Assembly (NCBI GenBank): GCA_900548125.1
Contig: URJN01000068.1
Coordinates: 1-9,340 of the forward strand
Reading direction: 5' to 3'
Length of the DNA stretch: 9,340 nt
Source: an uncultured Eubacteriales bacterium
GTDB taxonomy: Bacteria; Bacillota; Clostridia; Christensenellales; Aristaeellaceae
The position numbers and the translations under genes are program-made. The number at the start of each line of letters is the position of its first letter. Position 1 is the stretch's first letter. Below the pieces are notes generated by a model, which saw nothing but the letters and a program-made list of their open reading frames with translations, searched no databases and was not told where the DNA came from. Positions 1-6,753 of the stretch are shown one piece after another.

Positions 1-69
1 AGCAATAAACTCGGCTTCGAATACATGGAATGTGGTTTTAAGCATATACGGGACGAGCAAAACCAATGA
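1..69 (+). CDS. Possible C-terminal end of a GNAT-type N-acetyltransferase (partial at left edge)
   Basis: Frame 1 is open from the window edge to a TGA at 67-69 and reads SNKLGFEYMECGFKHIRDEQ plus two residues. A K-L-G-F-x-Y motif followed by about 17 residues is how many GNAT acetyltransferases end, which is the only reason for the suggestion. If real, the gene runs toward the operon and is convergent with it. Only 22 residues are visible, and a different frame on the minus strand (154-38) is also open here and looks equally protein-like, so this call is weak. Sequence to the left of the window would decide it. Confidence 0.3.
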   Translation, partial: SNKLGFEYMECGFKHIRDEQNQ

Positions 70-216
70 TTGTGTAGCCATTGTGTTCCGCAGCATCATC
101 ATTGAAGATTCTAAGGAAAACAGATGATGAATTTGGAGGCTCTGCCGCAGATGCTTATGGATGGATGATTGCGGCACGGCGGCAAGCCCGCCGACGCGGT
201 CGGTTTTGAAGGTCAG
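70..216. other. Non-coding stretch with GC-rich hairpins, no supported gene
   Basis: Nothing here has a convincing start, ribosome binding site and length. An ATG at 124 follows AAGGA but gives only 14 codons. A minus-strand frame is open from 154 to 38 but contains no start codon. The right part (177-203) is made of short GC-rich inverted repeats, described separately. It is most simply the 3' flank of the operon. Confidence 0.6.
177..203. repeat. Two overlapping GC-rich inverted repeats downstream of the operon
   Basis: CGGCGG (177-182) pairs with CCGCCG (188-193) around the five-base loop CAAGC. Overlapping it, CCGAC (191-195) pairs with GTCGG (199-203) around GCG, followed on the plus strand by TTTT. 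The two stems share bases and so are mutually exclusive. On the minus strand neither is followed by a T tract, so they are not classical terminators for the operon, though they could protect the 3' end of its message from exonucleases. Confidence 0.5.
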
Positions 217-241
217 CCGCCATGCGTTGGCGGTTTATTTT
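217..241 (+). terminator. Hairpin plus T-rich tail, plus-strand rho-independent terminator candidate
   Basis: CCGCCA (217-222) pairs perfectly with TGGCGG (228-233) around TGCGT, followed on the plus strand by TTTATTTT (234-241). The T-rich side overlaps the stop codon of the last operon gene. In this orientation it would stop a transcript arriving from the left, such as one from the possible acetyltransferase gene at the edge, though about 150 bases separate them. Read from the operon side the hairpin has no T tract after it, so it would be a weak terminator at best for the operon. Confidence 0.5.
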
Positions 242-999
242 CCGTAAACCTCAATCTGTCTGAGCGCAGGGAACGCCGACGGATTGTCGCACTTGATGAG
301 CCTATCCAGCGTCAGCGTGCGTATGCGGTGTTTGCCCAGTTCAATGCGCTGTGCGCCGTCTATGCCTTCCAGTGGGAAGGTCTTTTCGTATCCGTCGTCC
401 AGCGTCACCGTTCCGGAAATCCAGTACGCATCATGCGGGAAATCCGCCCGCAGATACAGCGTCATTGCGTCGATTTCCACCTCGCGCCCGAAGTCGAGCG
501 TCAGCCTTGCGTCCGTTCGTGCGCCGATCCCCCAGCTTCCGAAGGGCCATTCCCCGTGACCGCAGGCGATATGTTCGCCGTCAATCACGTTGCGCGCCGC
601 AAAGCCGCTCTCGTTGCGCGTTTCGACGTTTGCCGTCGCGTGAGGGTATGCTTCAACCTCTCCGCGCTGATCCGCCGGGTTTTCAGCTACGTTGCGGTAT
701 TCGCTGCTCTCGTCCGGCTTGATGGACATCAGGTGCATATTGCCCGCAAATGCCATCGGCGGATAGACCGCCAGCCCGTCGCCCGCCATCGGCGGCCGAT
801 AGACGAATGCTCTGCTTGGCAGATAGACGCGCGCAGGCTTCACCTGCTGATCGACCTGCACGACGGCATGCTGACTGTCTGACGAGAAGCGGATTTCGTC
901 GCCCGCCTCATATGCGCCGCGATAGAGCAGCGCGGCTTCGTTTTCGCCCCGCGCTTCAGCGAGCTTTTTGCCGCCGCGCCAAATTTCAATGCTGTACAT
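235..999 (-). CDS. Cytoplasmic protein with discoidin-like (F5/8 type C / galactose-binding-like) domain
   Basis: A 254-residue protein with no signal peptide or membrane segment. The C-terminal half (about residues 118-254) looks like a galactose-binding-like beta-sandwich: the pattern PHATANVETR, then RNVIDG, then LTLDFGREVEIDAMTLYLR and a closing ALRQIEVYG is that of F5/8 type C and CBM32-related domains. The N-terminal half (1-115) I do not recognise; it is rich in aromatic residues and prolines and could be a small beta domain. Its ATG follows TAAGGAG, which contains the stop codon of the GH88 gene; ten bases separate the genes, so the two are translationally linked and it is the last operon gene. 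Such domains usually bind carbohydrate on secreted enzymes; one alone inside the cell is odd. It may bind the imported sugar, assist a partner enzyme, or be an uncharacterised enzyme. Fold call moderately sure, function unknown. Confidence 0.8.
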   Translation of the reverse strand: MYSIEIWRGGKKLAEARGENEAALLYRGAYEAGDEIRFSSDSQHAVVQVDQQVKPARVYLPSRAFVYRPPMAGDGLAVYPPMAFAGNMHLMSIKPDESSEYRNVAENPADQRGEVEAYPHATANVETRNESGFAARNVIDGEHIACGHGEWPFGSWGIGARTDARLTLDFGREVEIDAMTLYLRADFPHDAYWISGTVTLDDGYEKTFPLEGIDGAQRIELGKHRIRTLTLDRLIKCDNPSAFPALRQIEVYGK

Positions 1000-1009
1000 G
1001 CTTTTCTCC

Positions 1010-2131
1010 TTACGCTATCCACAGCTTTGCGTCCGTTCCGCGCAGCTTGCAGAGTGCCTCGATGAAGAAGTAATCGCCGTAAAGGATGTTCACATGGCGG
1101 CCTGCGCCGTCGTTGTGATAGCTCGCCGTGCATTTCTGCAAAATGCCCATGTTGCCGTCCGTCCAATCCGCGCAGAGCGTGTTAAGTGCTGTCAACAGCT
1201 TCATCGCCGCCGCGCGATAGGCTTCCGCTTCGTCGCCGCCGACGACATTCGCCAGCTCCAGCAGTCCGCATGCCGCGCACGCGCCGGCAATATTGTCGAT
1301 GCGCTCCTCGTCCTTCGGCTGGCGGAAATCGCAGTCCGTCAAGCCGTCCTCGCGGATGTTGGCGATAAAATACTTGGCGCATTTTCTCGCTACGTCGATA
1401 TATTTCGGATCTCCCGTATTGATGCCGCTGAGTGTAAAGCCATACAATGCCCACGCCTGTCCGCGGCTCCAGCTCGAACCGGGCGCATAGCCCTGTCCGC
1501 CCGGCTTTTCGAGTGCCTTGCCCGTCTTCGGGTCGAAAATCACAATGTGGTTGCTGCTTCCGTCCTCGCGAATAAACTCACGGATGGTCGTATCGGCGTG
1601 AATGCGGGCGATGGCTTCAAAACGCGGGTCTCCGGTCTTTTTGCTTGCCCAATACAGCAGGTTCAGGTTCATCATGCAGTCGATGATGGCGTAACCCGCC
1701 CTGTCCGGCTGAGGCCATGCGCGGATGAAGCCGGTCGGGTTGAAACGCCCTGCCAGCAGCGTTGCCGCATGGAGGGTATCGGCATACGCCTGCGCGTCGC
1801 CGATGAGCCTGTCGTGCGCGCCGGTGGAAAGCAGATACATGAAGCCGACGTCGTGGTTGAGCAGCATAAACGAGCGCAGTTCAGCCGTCAGCAGATTCTC
1901 TACGCGCAACGCTTCGTCCTTATAAACGTCCTTGCCCGTGGCTGCGTAGAGCTGCCACATCATGCCGGGCCAGAAGCCGCCTGTCCACCAGCTGTTGCCG
2001 TCAAACGGCGCAGGGCTGTAGCCGTCCTTCTGCCCCATATAGGGGATGATTCCCTGCTCAGATGCGCGCTTTGCGCCGCGCTCCATCTTTTCACAGGCGC
2101 GCGCAAAAGCCTCGTCAATCCATTTTTCCAT
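1010..2131 (-). CDS. ugl: Unsaturated glucuronyl hydrolase, glycoside hydrolase family 88
   Basis: A 373-residue cytoplasmic enzyme, about the size of characterised UGLs (about 375-400). GH88 enzymes hydrate the double bond of a terminal 4,5-unsaturated uronic acid, made by polysaccharide lyases, and release it as a keto-uronate. The (alpha/alpha)6-barrel signature is complete: SWWTGGFWPG (47-56), LNHDVGF (91-97) with D94, IRAW (136-139), IIDCMMNLNLLYWA (149-162) with D151, H195, SSWSRGQAWALYG (219-231) and the closing GDYFFIEAL (352-360). D94 and D151 correspond by motif to the catalytic aspartates Asp88 and Asp149 of the Bacillus sp. GL1 enzyme. The HDxGF motif favours GH88 over the related GH105 (unsaturated rhamnogalacturonyl hydrolases). 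The ATG has GGAGG at 2141-2145, nine bases upstream, and overlaps the end of the DUF2264 gene by 17 bases. No signal peptide, so it acts after import. Sulfation preference cannot be told. Confidence 0.92.
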   Translation of the reverse strand: MEKWIDEAFARACEKMERGAKRASEQGIIPYMGQKDGYSPAPFDGNSWWTGGFWPGMMWQLYAATGKDVYKDEALRVENLLTAELRSFMLLNHDVGFMYLLSTGAHDRLIGDAQAYADTLHAATLLAGRFNPTGFIRAWPQPDRAGYAIIDCMMNLNLLYWASKKTGDPRFEAIARIHADTTIREFIREDGSSNHIVIFDPKTGKALEKPGGQGYAPGSSWSRGQAWALYGFTLSGINTGDPKYIDVARKCAKYFIANIREDGLTDCDFRQPKDEERIDNIAGACAACGLLELANVVGGDEAEAYRAAAMKLLTALNTLCADWTDGNMGILQKCTASYHNDGAGRHVNILYGDYFFIEALCKLRGTDAKLWIA

Positions 2132-3935
2132 ATATCAAGACCTCCGTCGGGGGATTTTCCCATGTTGCTTTGTCCGCCGTGATGCTTCCGAATACCGCGC
2201 TGACCAGCGTGTTTTCGCCCGCAGACAGTTTTGCCCGCAGGGTCGGAATGAGCGTGCGCGGAACCATCAGGTTGGTGTTCGGCTCCGGCATGACGTTTTC
2301 TTCCCCATCATAGCCGCGCAGATTCAGAACGCCGCTGATGCCCCACGGCGCAATGACCGCCGCACGCCCATCCTGCGTGATTTCCTCCGGCTTGCGCGCG
2401 TGCTGCCCGTAAATCACGCTTCCGTCGCATCCGTCGCGGGAAATGGCGTAGCCGCCCTCCGCCGCGTACAGCTCGCGGTCGCTGGTGATGTGATGCACGC
2501 GGACATGCCACTCGCCGAAGGGATGAATCTCCGTTCTGACCGTTACGCCCGCGAACGGATGCCAGACGGAAACCACACCGTCCGCTTTCACTTCGTATTC
2601 ATCACAGCCATAGCGCGGATGCCAGGTGTCGCCGTCTTCGCTGAGTGCCAGCATGTTGTCAAACGCGCCGTCCTTGAGCAGCTTCTGCGCCTTGCTGACA
2701 CTGAAACCGAACACGCTGGAATAGACGAACTTTTCATACTTCGCTTCGTCATGGCTATGCTCATGCGCACGGTTGCCCGCCACAAACGCCATGACATGGC
2801 TCTTGTCCTCGCTGCGGGTGATGAGCATACGCGCATGCGGCTGGAGCGAGGTCATCGGTGTGTCGATTTCTTCCTCGTCCGCCTGCCAGAAAGGATGATC
2901 CTCCGGCAGAGCCAGACACGCAAACGCTTTCATTGCCCAATACGGCGAGCCGGGCGCGTTGTAGCCCTCCGCCATCAGCAGGCTTGGATAGCCATAGCCG
3001 ATGGTCAGCACGCCGTCGCGGGTGAAAATCGGCTTGGAGAACCACTTGCGCATATTGCCGAGCAGCAGATGCTTCATCTGCCCATAGCTTACGGCGTCGC
3101 TTTCGCCTTCCGCCAGGGCCAGTGCTGCGTAGAACGCGCCCTGCGCAAAGCGATAGGTCAGGCTGCGCCCATACGCCAGTGCTTCACCGCTCCTGTCAAA
3201 CCAGCAGGCGAAATCTACCGCCATCTTTTTGCCGCGCTCGATAAATTCACGGCTTCTCTGCGGGTCGCGCTCACCCATGACCTTGGCATAAACCAGACCA
3301 TAGAAATGGAACGCCCACATGGTGTAATATTCGCGCTGATTGAAGTAATCAAAGTACCAGCCGTCGCCCTCGTAATGCTCTTCAATCATGGCGAAATCCT
3401 TCTGCATGCGTTCCGCGTCATATGGCACGCCGCAGACCATGAAGCCCATATTGACCAGCACGCGGAAGAATGTCCAGTTGTTCTTGGGCATGTCGTGATG
3501 GTTGATTTGGTTAAGCCATGCGTGCAGCTGCTTCTGCGTTTTTTCCGGCAGGTCGAAGAAAAATTCCTTCGGCGCAAGTGCCATGCCCATGCCGAATACA
3601 GCCATCTCGACCAGACGCTGATCGTAATCGACGACCTCGCCCCAGTATTCGGGGTTTTCCGGATCGACGCCCGCGATGATGCCCTCGCGCCATGCTTCCC
3701 ACAGCGGCTTCACGGATTCACAGTGACCCGCGAGCATCGGAACGATTGCCCACAGCGGACGCGCAAACGCTTCCATCTGCGCAATATCATCCGGATATAC
3801 CGCGCCGGTATCGCCCAGATGAAGCCGCGCCTTGTTTGGGCTGAGCAGCGGCAGAAGCGGCTCAATCAGCTGAACGGCGGCACGCTCAACATCCGACCGA
3901 GAACGCAGCGGATTATCTTTGACACAGTTTCCCAT
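2115..3935 (-). CDS. DUF2264 family protein, putative intracellular polysaccharide/oligosaccharide-processing enzyme
   Basis: A 606-residue protein without signal peptide that matches the uncharacterised DUF2264 family by its overall pattern. About residues 10-350 are helix-rich with many aromatic and acidic residues, as in an (alpha/alpha) toroid: NPEYWGEVVDYDQRLVEM (94-111), PKNNWTFFRVLVNMGF (150-165), GDGWYFDYFNQREYY (190-204), LAYGRSLTYRFAQGAF (253-268). About 360-606 look like beta-sandwich and contain AHEHSHDEAKYEKFVYSS (390-407). This two-part architecture, with a His-rich motif at the start of the second part, resembles heparinase II/III and alginate lyase folds, but that is inference. 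Candidate active-site residues are N153, Y255, R257, H393 and H395. The ATG at 3935 was chosen because AAAGGAG lies nine bases upstream; the frame stays open upstream to about 4166 but that part overlaps the preceding gene and is not protein-like. Sitting between a heparinase-like gene and GH88, it probably acts on the same oligosaccharide. Confidence 0.85.
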   Translation of the reverse strand: MGNCVKDNPLRSRSDVERAAVQLIEPLLPLLSPNKARLHLGDTGAVYPDDIAQMEAFARPLWAIVPMLAGHCESVKPLWEAWREGIIAGVDPENPEYWGEVVDYDQRLVEMAVFGMGMALAPKEFFFDLPEKTQKQLHAWLNQINHHDMPKNNWTFFRVLVNMGFMVCGVPYDAERMQKDFAMIEEHYEGDGWYFDYFNQREYYTMWAFHFYGLVYAKVMGERDPQRSREFIERGKKMAVDFACWFDRSGEALAYGRSLTYRFAQGAFYAALALAEGESDAVSYGQMKHLLLGNMRKWFSKPIFTRDGVLTIGYGYPSLLMAEGYNAPGSPYWAMKAFACLALPEDHPFWQADEEEIDTPMTSLQPHARMLITRSEDKSHVMAFVAGNRAHEHSHDEAKYEKFVYSSVFGFSVSKAQKLLKDGAFDNMLALSEDGDTWHPRYGCDEYEVKADGVVSVWHPFAGVTVRTEIHPFGEWHVRVHHITSDRELYAAEGGYAISRDGCDGSVIYGQHARKPEEITQDGRAAVIAPWGISGVLNLRGYDGEENVMPEPNTNLMVPRTLIPTLRAKLSAGENTLVSAVFGSITADKATWENPPTEVLIYGKMD

Positions 3936-3944
3936 GAAGATCAA

Positions 3945-3951
3945 CTCCTTT
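3945..3951 (-). promoter_or_regulatory. Ribosome binding site fixing the DUF2264 start
   Basis: AAAGGAG on the minus strand, nine bases before the ATG at 3935. It decides against the upstream in-frame start at 4166, which would add 77 residues and run into the preceding gene. Confidence 0.85.
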
Positions 3952-3967
3952 GTAAAAGAGAACGATG

Positions 3968-3995
3968 GGGGCTTTTCCCCTTCAAGAGTGACTCT
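3968..3995. repeat. Small palindromes in the gap between the heparinase-like and DUF2264 genes
   Basis: GGGG (3968-3971) and CCCC (3977-3980) can pair around CTTTT, and AGAGTGACTCT (3985-3995) is a perfect five-base-arm palindrome around a central G. Neither is followed by a T tract on the minus strand. They could be an operator or a message-processing site for the downstream part of the operon; no -10/-35 pair that I trust accompanies them. Confidence 0.35.
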
Positions 3996-4005
3996 ATTCT
4001 TTTTT

Positions 4006-4027
4006 AAGCAATCGAAAGGTATTGCTT
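4006..4027. repeat. Perfect seven-base inverted repeat in the same gap
   Basis: AAGCAAT (4006-4012) and ATTGCTT (4021-4027) form a perfect stem around an eight-base loop, CGAAAGGT. On the transcribed (minus-strand) sense it is followed by an A tract, not Ts, so it is not a rho-independent terminator. Read as an operator it would be a widely spaced AT-rich dyad. It lies 35 bases beyond the stop codon of the heparinase-like gene, in the largest gap downstream of the permeases. Confidence 0.45.
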
Positions 4028-4062
4028 CTGAGCATTGCGGCGTCGGATGCGCACCGCGGACC

Positions 4063-5868
4063 TTACGCTCTGCGAATCTCGACCTTGATTTGATGCGTTT
4101 TTCCCTCGCCGCTCGTGATGCCCAGCCGCCAGACGCTTCCGGGAAAATTCTTCGCCATACGCGCATCCGTGACCGGTATTTCTTCGAGCGAAACCGTCAT
4201 GGCGGGGTCAAACGTCATGCTCAGTTTTCCAAACACGGCATGCCCGTTTTGAATCGTCGGCTTATGCCTGAGCATCAGCGTAAACGTCACATTCTCCGCT
4301 TTGTCAAGCGTCACCTCGTCGCTGACGGTCAGTCTGTCTTTGTCGATTTCTATCTTCCGGATGAGCGAAATCACATGTTCGGGATATGCCCCCGCGATAT
4401 CCATGCGCACGCCGTTTTCATCCGCCCGTACGTCTTTCGCCGCGTGCTGCCGTCCGCAGACCTGCTCCATACTGCCAATCAGCGGCACGTTGTGGTTTTT
4501 CGAGCGGGTGTTCATCAGCTCATAGCGTTCCGCGCCGAATGTCTTGGCGGTATATACGCAGTTGCCCACGTCGATAATTTCCGGTTCGCCGTCCGCATAG
4601 ACGATAAAGTTTCCGATGTCGTTATGGTTGTGGCTCTCGCCGTTGTGTCCGCCCTTTGCGGCGGCATACAGCCCGCCGCGCCGCCACGCAAACACCTGCA
4701 AATTCGGCAGCGCAGAAAAAGGCTTGCCCTTCGGTTCTTCGGTCTGTGCCTCGGGCATGAACAGCCTCTGCAAAACACGGCTCATCTGCGGGGTGTCGAG
4801 CGGGCGGACGGAGCTTCTCTGCTTTGCCAGCCAAAGACCGAAGCAGAGAAGCTCCGGCTGCTTTGTCCGCATGCCGAAGCGTGCAATCCGCTCGCCATCC
4901 AGCAGCGGCTGTGCGTCGCAATCCGCAAAGTTGATGAAGTATCTTCCCGCGATATGTGCATGCAGCGGAAACATGGCGATTTTCCGGATGAGGGGTTCGT
5001 CAAAAAAGCTGACGTGTCCGTTCGTCGCGGTATAGACGCTTTCCAGCGCATCAAACAATGCCGCACCTGCCATGTTGAAGTAGCCCGCACCCTCGTCGCA
5101 TCCGCCGTCCTCCGGCAGCACGGCAAGGTAGCTGTCGAGCATGCGCAGAGCGCGGGTCACGCCCTCGCTTCTGCGCCAACCGTCCCGCTCCAGAAGAAGC
5201 AGCACGTCGATGACATTGGAGAGAATCCACGGTGTCCAGTTGCATACATCCTTCCGGATCATGCCCATCCACCAGAAATCATCGTGCGTCATAAACGGCG
5301 TTATGACCCGACGATCAATCTCCTGCCGCACGCGCCGAGCAATCAGCGGGCTGATTCTGTCGAGCTTATCCTCCAGCAGGTACAGAATATCCGCCAGCGT
5401 CGCCGCTGTCTGCGCGGCAAAGAGATCGACATAGGGATTTGCCGCATCCGGCAGCGGACGCTCGTTCATCGGCGGTCTGCCGGGGTGATCGCTTCCGTTG
5501 TGCGCACTCAGCACCCATGTTGTTTCCTCGCAGATGCACCAAAGCCCGTCGATCACGCTGTCCAAATACGTTCCGTCATCCAGCAGACATTCGCCCAGCA
5601 CCGCGCCCATCAGCAGGCAGCGCCGCGCGAAATATGGCTTTTCATAAGCCATTCGGTCGCCCGTTCGGCAGAACGCAAGAAACTGCGTCGCCGTCACCAT
5701 CGGGTAGCCCGCTCCGGCTTCGTCTGCCCACGCAAGGATTTGCTTTTTTTCGCTCTCGGCGATGGTGTTCCACGCTGCCCGCTCCTGCCGTCGGGGAAAC
5801 GGATGATAATTTTCCGGAGTTCCCAGATGCTCATGAAGCGGGTGCGCATTCAGATAAGCAGCAAACAT
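4063..5868 (-). CDS. Heparinase II/III family protein, putative intracellular oligosaccharide lyase
   Basis: A 601-residue protein with no signal peptide, in contrast to the secreted heparinase II/III enzymes of Bacteroidota. About residues 30-350 are a helical toroid with MTHDDFWWMGMIRKDVCNW (193-211) and LPEDGGCDEGAGYFNMAGAA (251-270); the DEGxxY pattern with Y263 is typical of the catalytic face. About 390-600 form the C-terminal beta-sandwich, carrying ESHNHNDIGNFIVYADGEPE (411-430), then IIDVGNCVY (431-439) and NTRSKNHN (453-460). H413, H415, D417, R455 and H459 are the likely metal, structural or catalytic positions by analogy with the family. Such enzymes cleave uronic-acid-containing chains by beta-elimination, leaving the unsaturated end that GH88 removes, which fits the GH88 gene downstream. 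The ATG at 5868 begins one base after the permease stop, with AAGGG about seven bases upstream. Substrate could be glycosaminoglycan, alginate-like or another uronan; the exact lyase family cannot be assigned by eye. Confidence 0.88.
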   Translation of the reverse strand: MFAAYLNAHPLHEHLGTPENYHPFPRRQERAAWNTIAESEKKQILAWADEAGAGYPMVTATQFLAFCRTGDRMAYEKPYFARRCLLMGAVLGECLLDDGTYLDSVIDGLWCICEETTWVLSAHNGSDHPGRPPMNERPLPDAANPYVDLFAAQTAATLADILYLLEDKLDRISPLIARRVRQEIDRRVITPFMTHDDFWWMGMIRKDVCNWTPWILSNVIDVLLLLERDGWRRSEGVTRALRMLDSYLAVLPEDGGCDEGAGYFNMAGAALFDALESVYTATNGHVSFFDEPLIRKIAMFPLHAHIAGRYFINFADCDAQPLLDGERIARFGMRTKQPELLCFGLWLAKQRSSVRPLDTPQMSRVLQRLFMPEAQTEEPKGKPFSALPNLQVFAWRRGGLYAAAKGGHNGESHNHNDIGNFIVYADGEPEIIDVGNCVYTAKTFGAERYELMNTRSKNHNVPLIGSMEQVCGRQHAAKDVRADENGVRMDIAGAYPEHVISLIRKIEIDKDRLTVSDEVTLDKAENVTFTLMLRHKPTIQNGHAVFGKLSMTFDPAMTVSLEEIPVTDARMAKNFPGSVWRLGITSGEGKTHQIKVEIRRA

Positions 5869-5869
5869 A

Positions 5870-6739
5870 TCAGCCCTTCATGCCGGTCGTGGCAATGCCC
5901 TCAATAAAGTAACGCTGCAAGAACAGGAACACAACCGTAACCGGTAGCAGCGAGCAAAGCGACGCTGCCATGATGAGGTTGTAATCCGCAGAATACGCCT
6001 GAATGAAGCGGCGCAGACCGACCTGAATCGTCTTGTTCAAATCTGTCGTCAGGTAAATCATCGGTCCCATGTAGTCGTTCCATGTGTTGACGAACGTGAA
6101 AATGCACAGCGTCGCAATCGCCGGCTTGGAAAGCGGCAGAACGATTCGCGCCCAAATGCCGTATTCGCTCAGACCGTCGATACGCGCCGCCTCGCTCAGG
6201 TCATTCGGGATGCCCATATAGAACTGGCGCATCAGGAACACGCCGAATGCCGAGAAGCTCTGAAGCGCAACCAACGCCCAAATGGTGTCATACAAGCCGA
6301 TGGAGCGCATCATGATGAACTGCGGCACCATGTAAACCTGCCACGGCACGGCAATCGTGCCGATGTAGCACATGAAGAGCAGATCACGTCCGCGGAAATT
6401 CATCTTCGCGAACGCATAAGCCGCGAAGGAGGACGTCAGAATCTGCATGAATGTGACGATTACGGCAAGCACGGCGGTGTTTTTGAAATATGCCAGCAAC
6501 GGCACGCGCTCCCAAATCTGCAAATAGTTTTCCCAGTGGAATTCCTTGGGAATCCACTGCATCGGGATGGAGAACACATCAACGCTCGTTTTAAGCGACG
6601 AAGAGATCATCCAGACGAACGGAACCAACGCAATCACAGCCAGCAGCAGCAGAAAGACGTACTTCAGCGCGGTTCCAATCACATGTCCGACGGTTGCCTT
6701 CTGCATTTTTCTTTGAGCCTTCATAGAAACAGCGGTCAT
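5870..6739 (-). CDS. Sugar ABC transporter permease, second subunit (MalG/LacG/UgpE type)
   Basis: A 289-residue inner-membrane protein of the CUT1 carbohydrate importer family. Six hydrophobic segments are visible, at about residues 23-46, 85-110, 118-140, 148-170, 206-222 and 256-274. The cytoplasmic coupling loop with the EAA motif, EAARIDGLSEYGIWARIVLP (183-202), is the docking site for the ATPase. The ending EGIATTGMKG is typical of this subunit. I set the start at the ATG at 6739: GGAGGG (6747-6752) stands seven bases upstream and overlaps the preceding stop codon, whereas an earlier in-frame ATG at 6772 would add eleven residues inside the preceding gene with no RBS. It pairs with the permease upstream to form the heterodimeric channel. 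The gene ends one base before the heparinase-like start, so transport and degradation are expressed together. Confidence 0.95.
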   Translation of the reverse strand: MTAVSMKAQRKMQKATVGHVIGTALKYVFLLLLAVIALVPFVWMISSSLKTSVDVFSIPMQWIPKEFHWENYLQIWERVPLLAYFKNTAVLAVIVTFMQILTSSFAAYAFAKMNFRGRDLLFMCYIGTIAVPWQVYMVPQFIMMRSIGLYDTIWALVALQSFSAFGVFLMRQFYMGIPNDLSEAARIDGLSEYGIWARIVLPLSKPAIATLCIFTFVNTWNDYMGPMIYLTTDLNKTIQVGLRRFIQAYSADYNLIMAASLCSLLPVTVVFLFLQRYFIEGIATTGMKG

Positions 6740-6746
6740 CCGGTAT

Positions 6747-6752
6747 CCCTCC
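6747..6752 (-). promoter_or_regulatory. Ribosome binding site fixing the start of the second permease
   Basis: GGAGGG on the minus strand lies seven bases before the ATG at 6739 and just after the TAA of the first permease (6754-6756). It supports the shorter 289-residue protein over an 11-residue-longer form starting inside the upstream gene. Confidence 0.8.
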
Positions 6753-6753
6753 C

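Noticed and set aside
124..168. Short plus-strand frame starting with two Met codons after AAGGA
   Set aside because: Only 14 codons, no conserved feature, and the spacing of an RBS by chance is common.
169..882. Plus-strand frame of about 237 codons at the left end
   Set aside because: It is the complement of the discoidin-like gene; no RBS and no recognisable domain.
1010..2131. GH105 unsaturated rhamnogalacturonyl hydrolase instead of GH88
   Set aside because: The LNHDVGF and IIDCMMNL motifs and total pattern fit GH88 better; GH105 members have a different sequence around the first acidic residue.
4006..4027. AAGCAAT/ATTGCTT hairpin as a rho-independent terminator
   Set aside because: On the transcribed strand it is followed by A residues rather than T residues, and it is AT-rich and weak.
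3936..4166. A 77-residue N-terminal extension of the DUF2264 protein
   Set aside because: It overlaps the end of the heparinase-like gene, is basic and low in structure, and the ATG at 3935 has a well-spaced AAAGGAG.
2046..5907. Very long open frames on the plus strand (2046-4007 and 3919-5907, over 650 codons each) and others at 968-2182 and 7740-9116
   Set aside because: They lie exactly opposite the real minus-strand genes. Their products are Arg/His/Ala/Val-rich without domain patterns, hydrophobic segments or ribosome binding sites. In GC-biased coding DNA the complementary frame is often free of stops, which explains their length.
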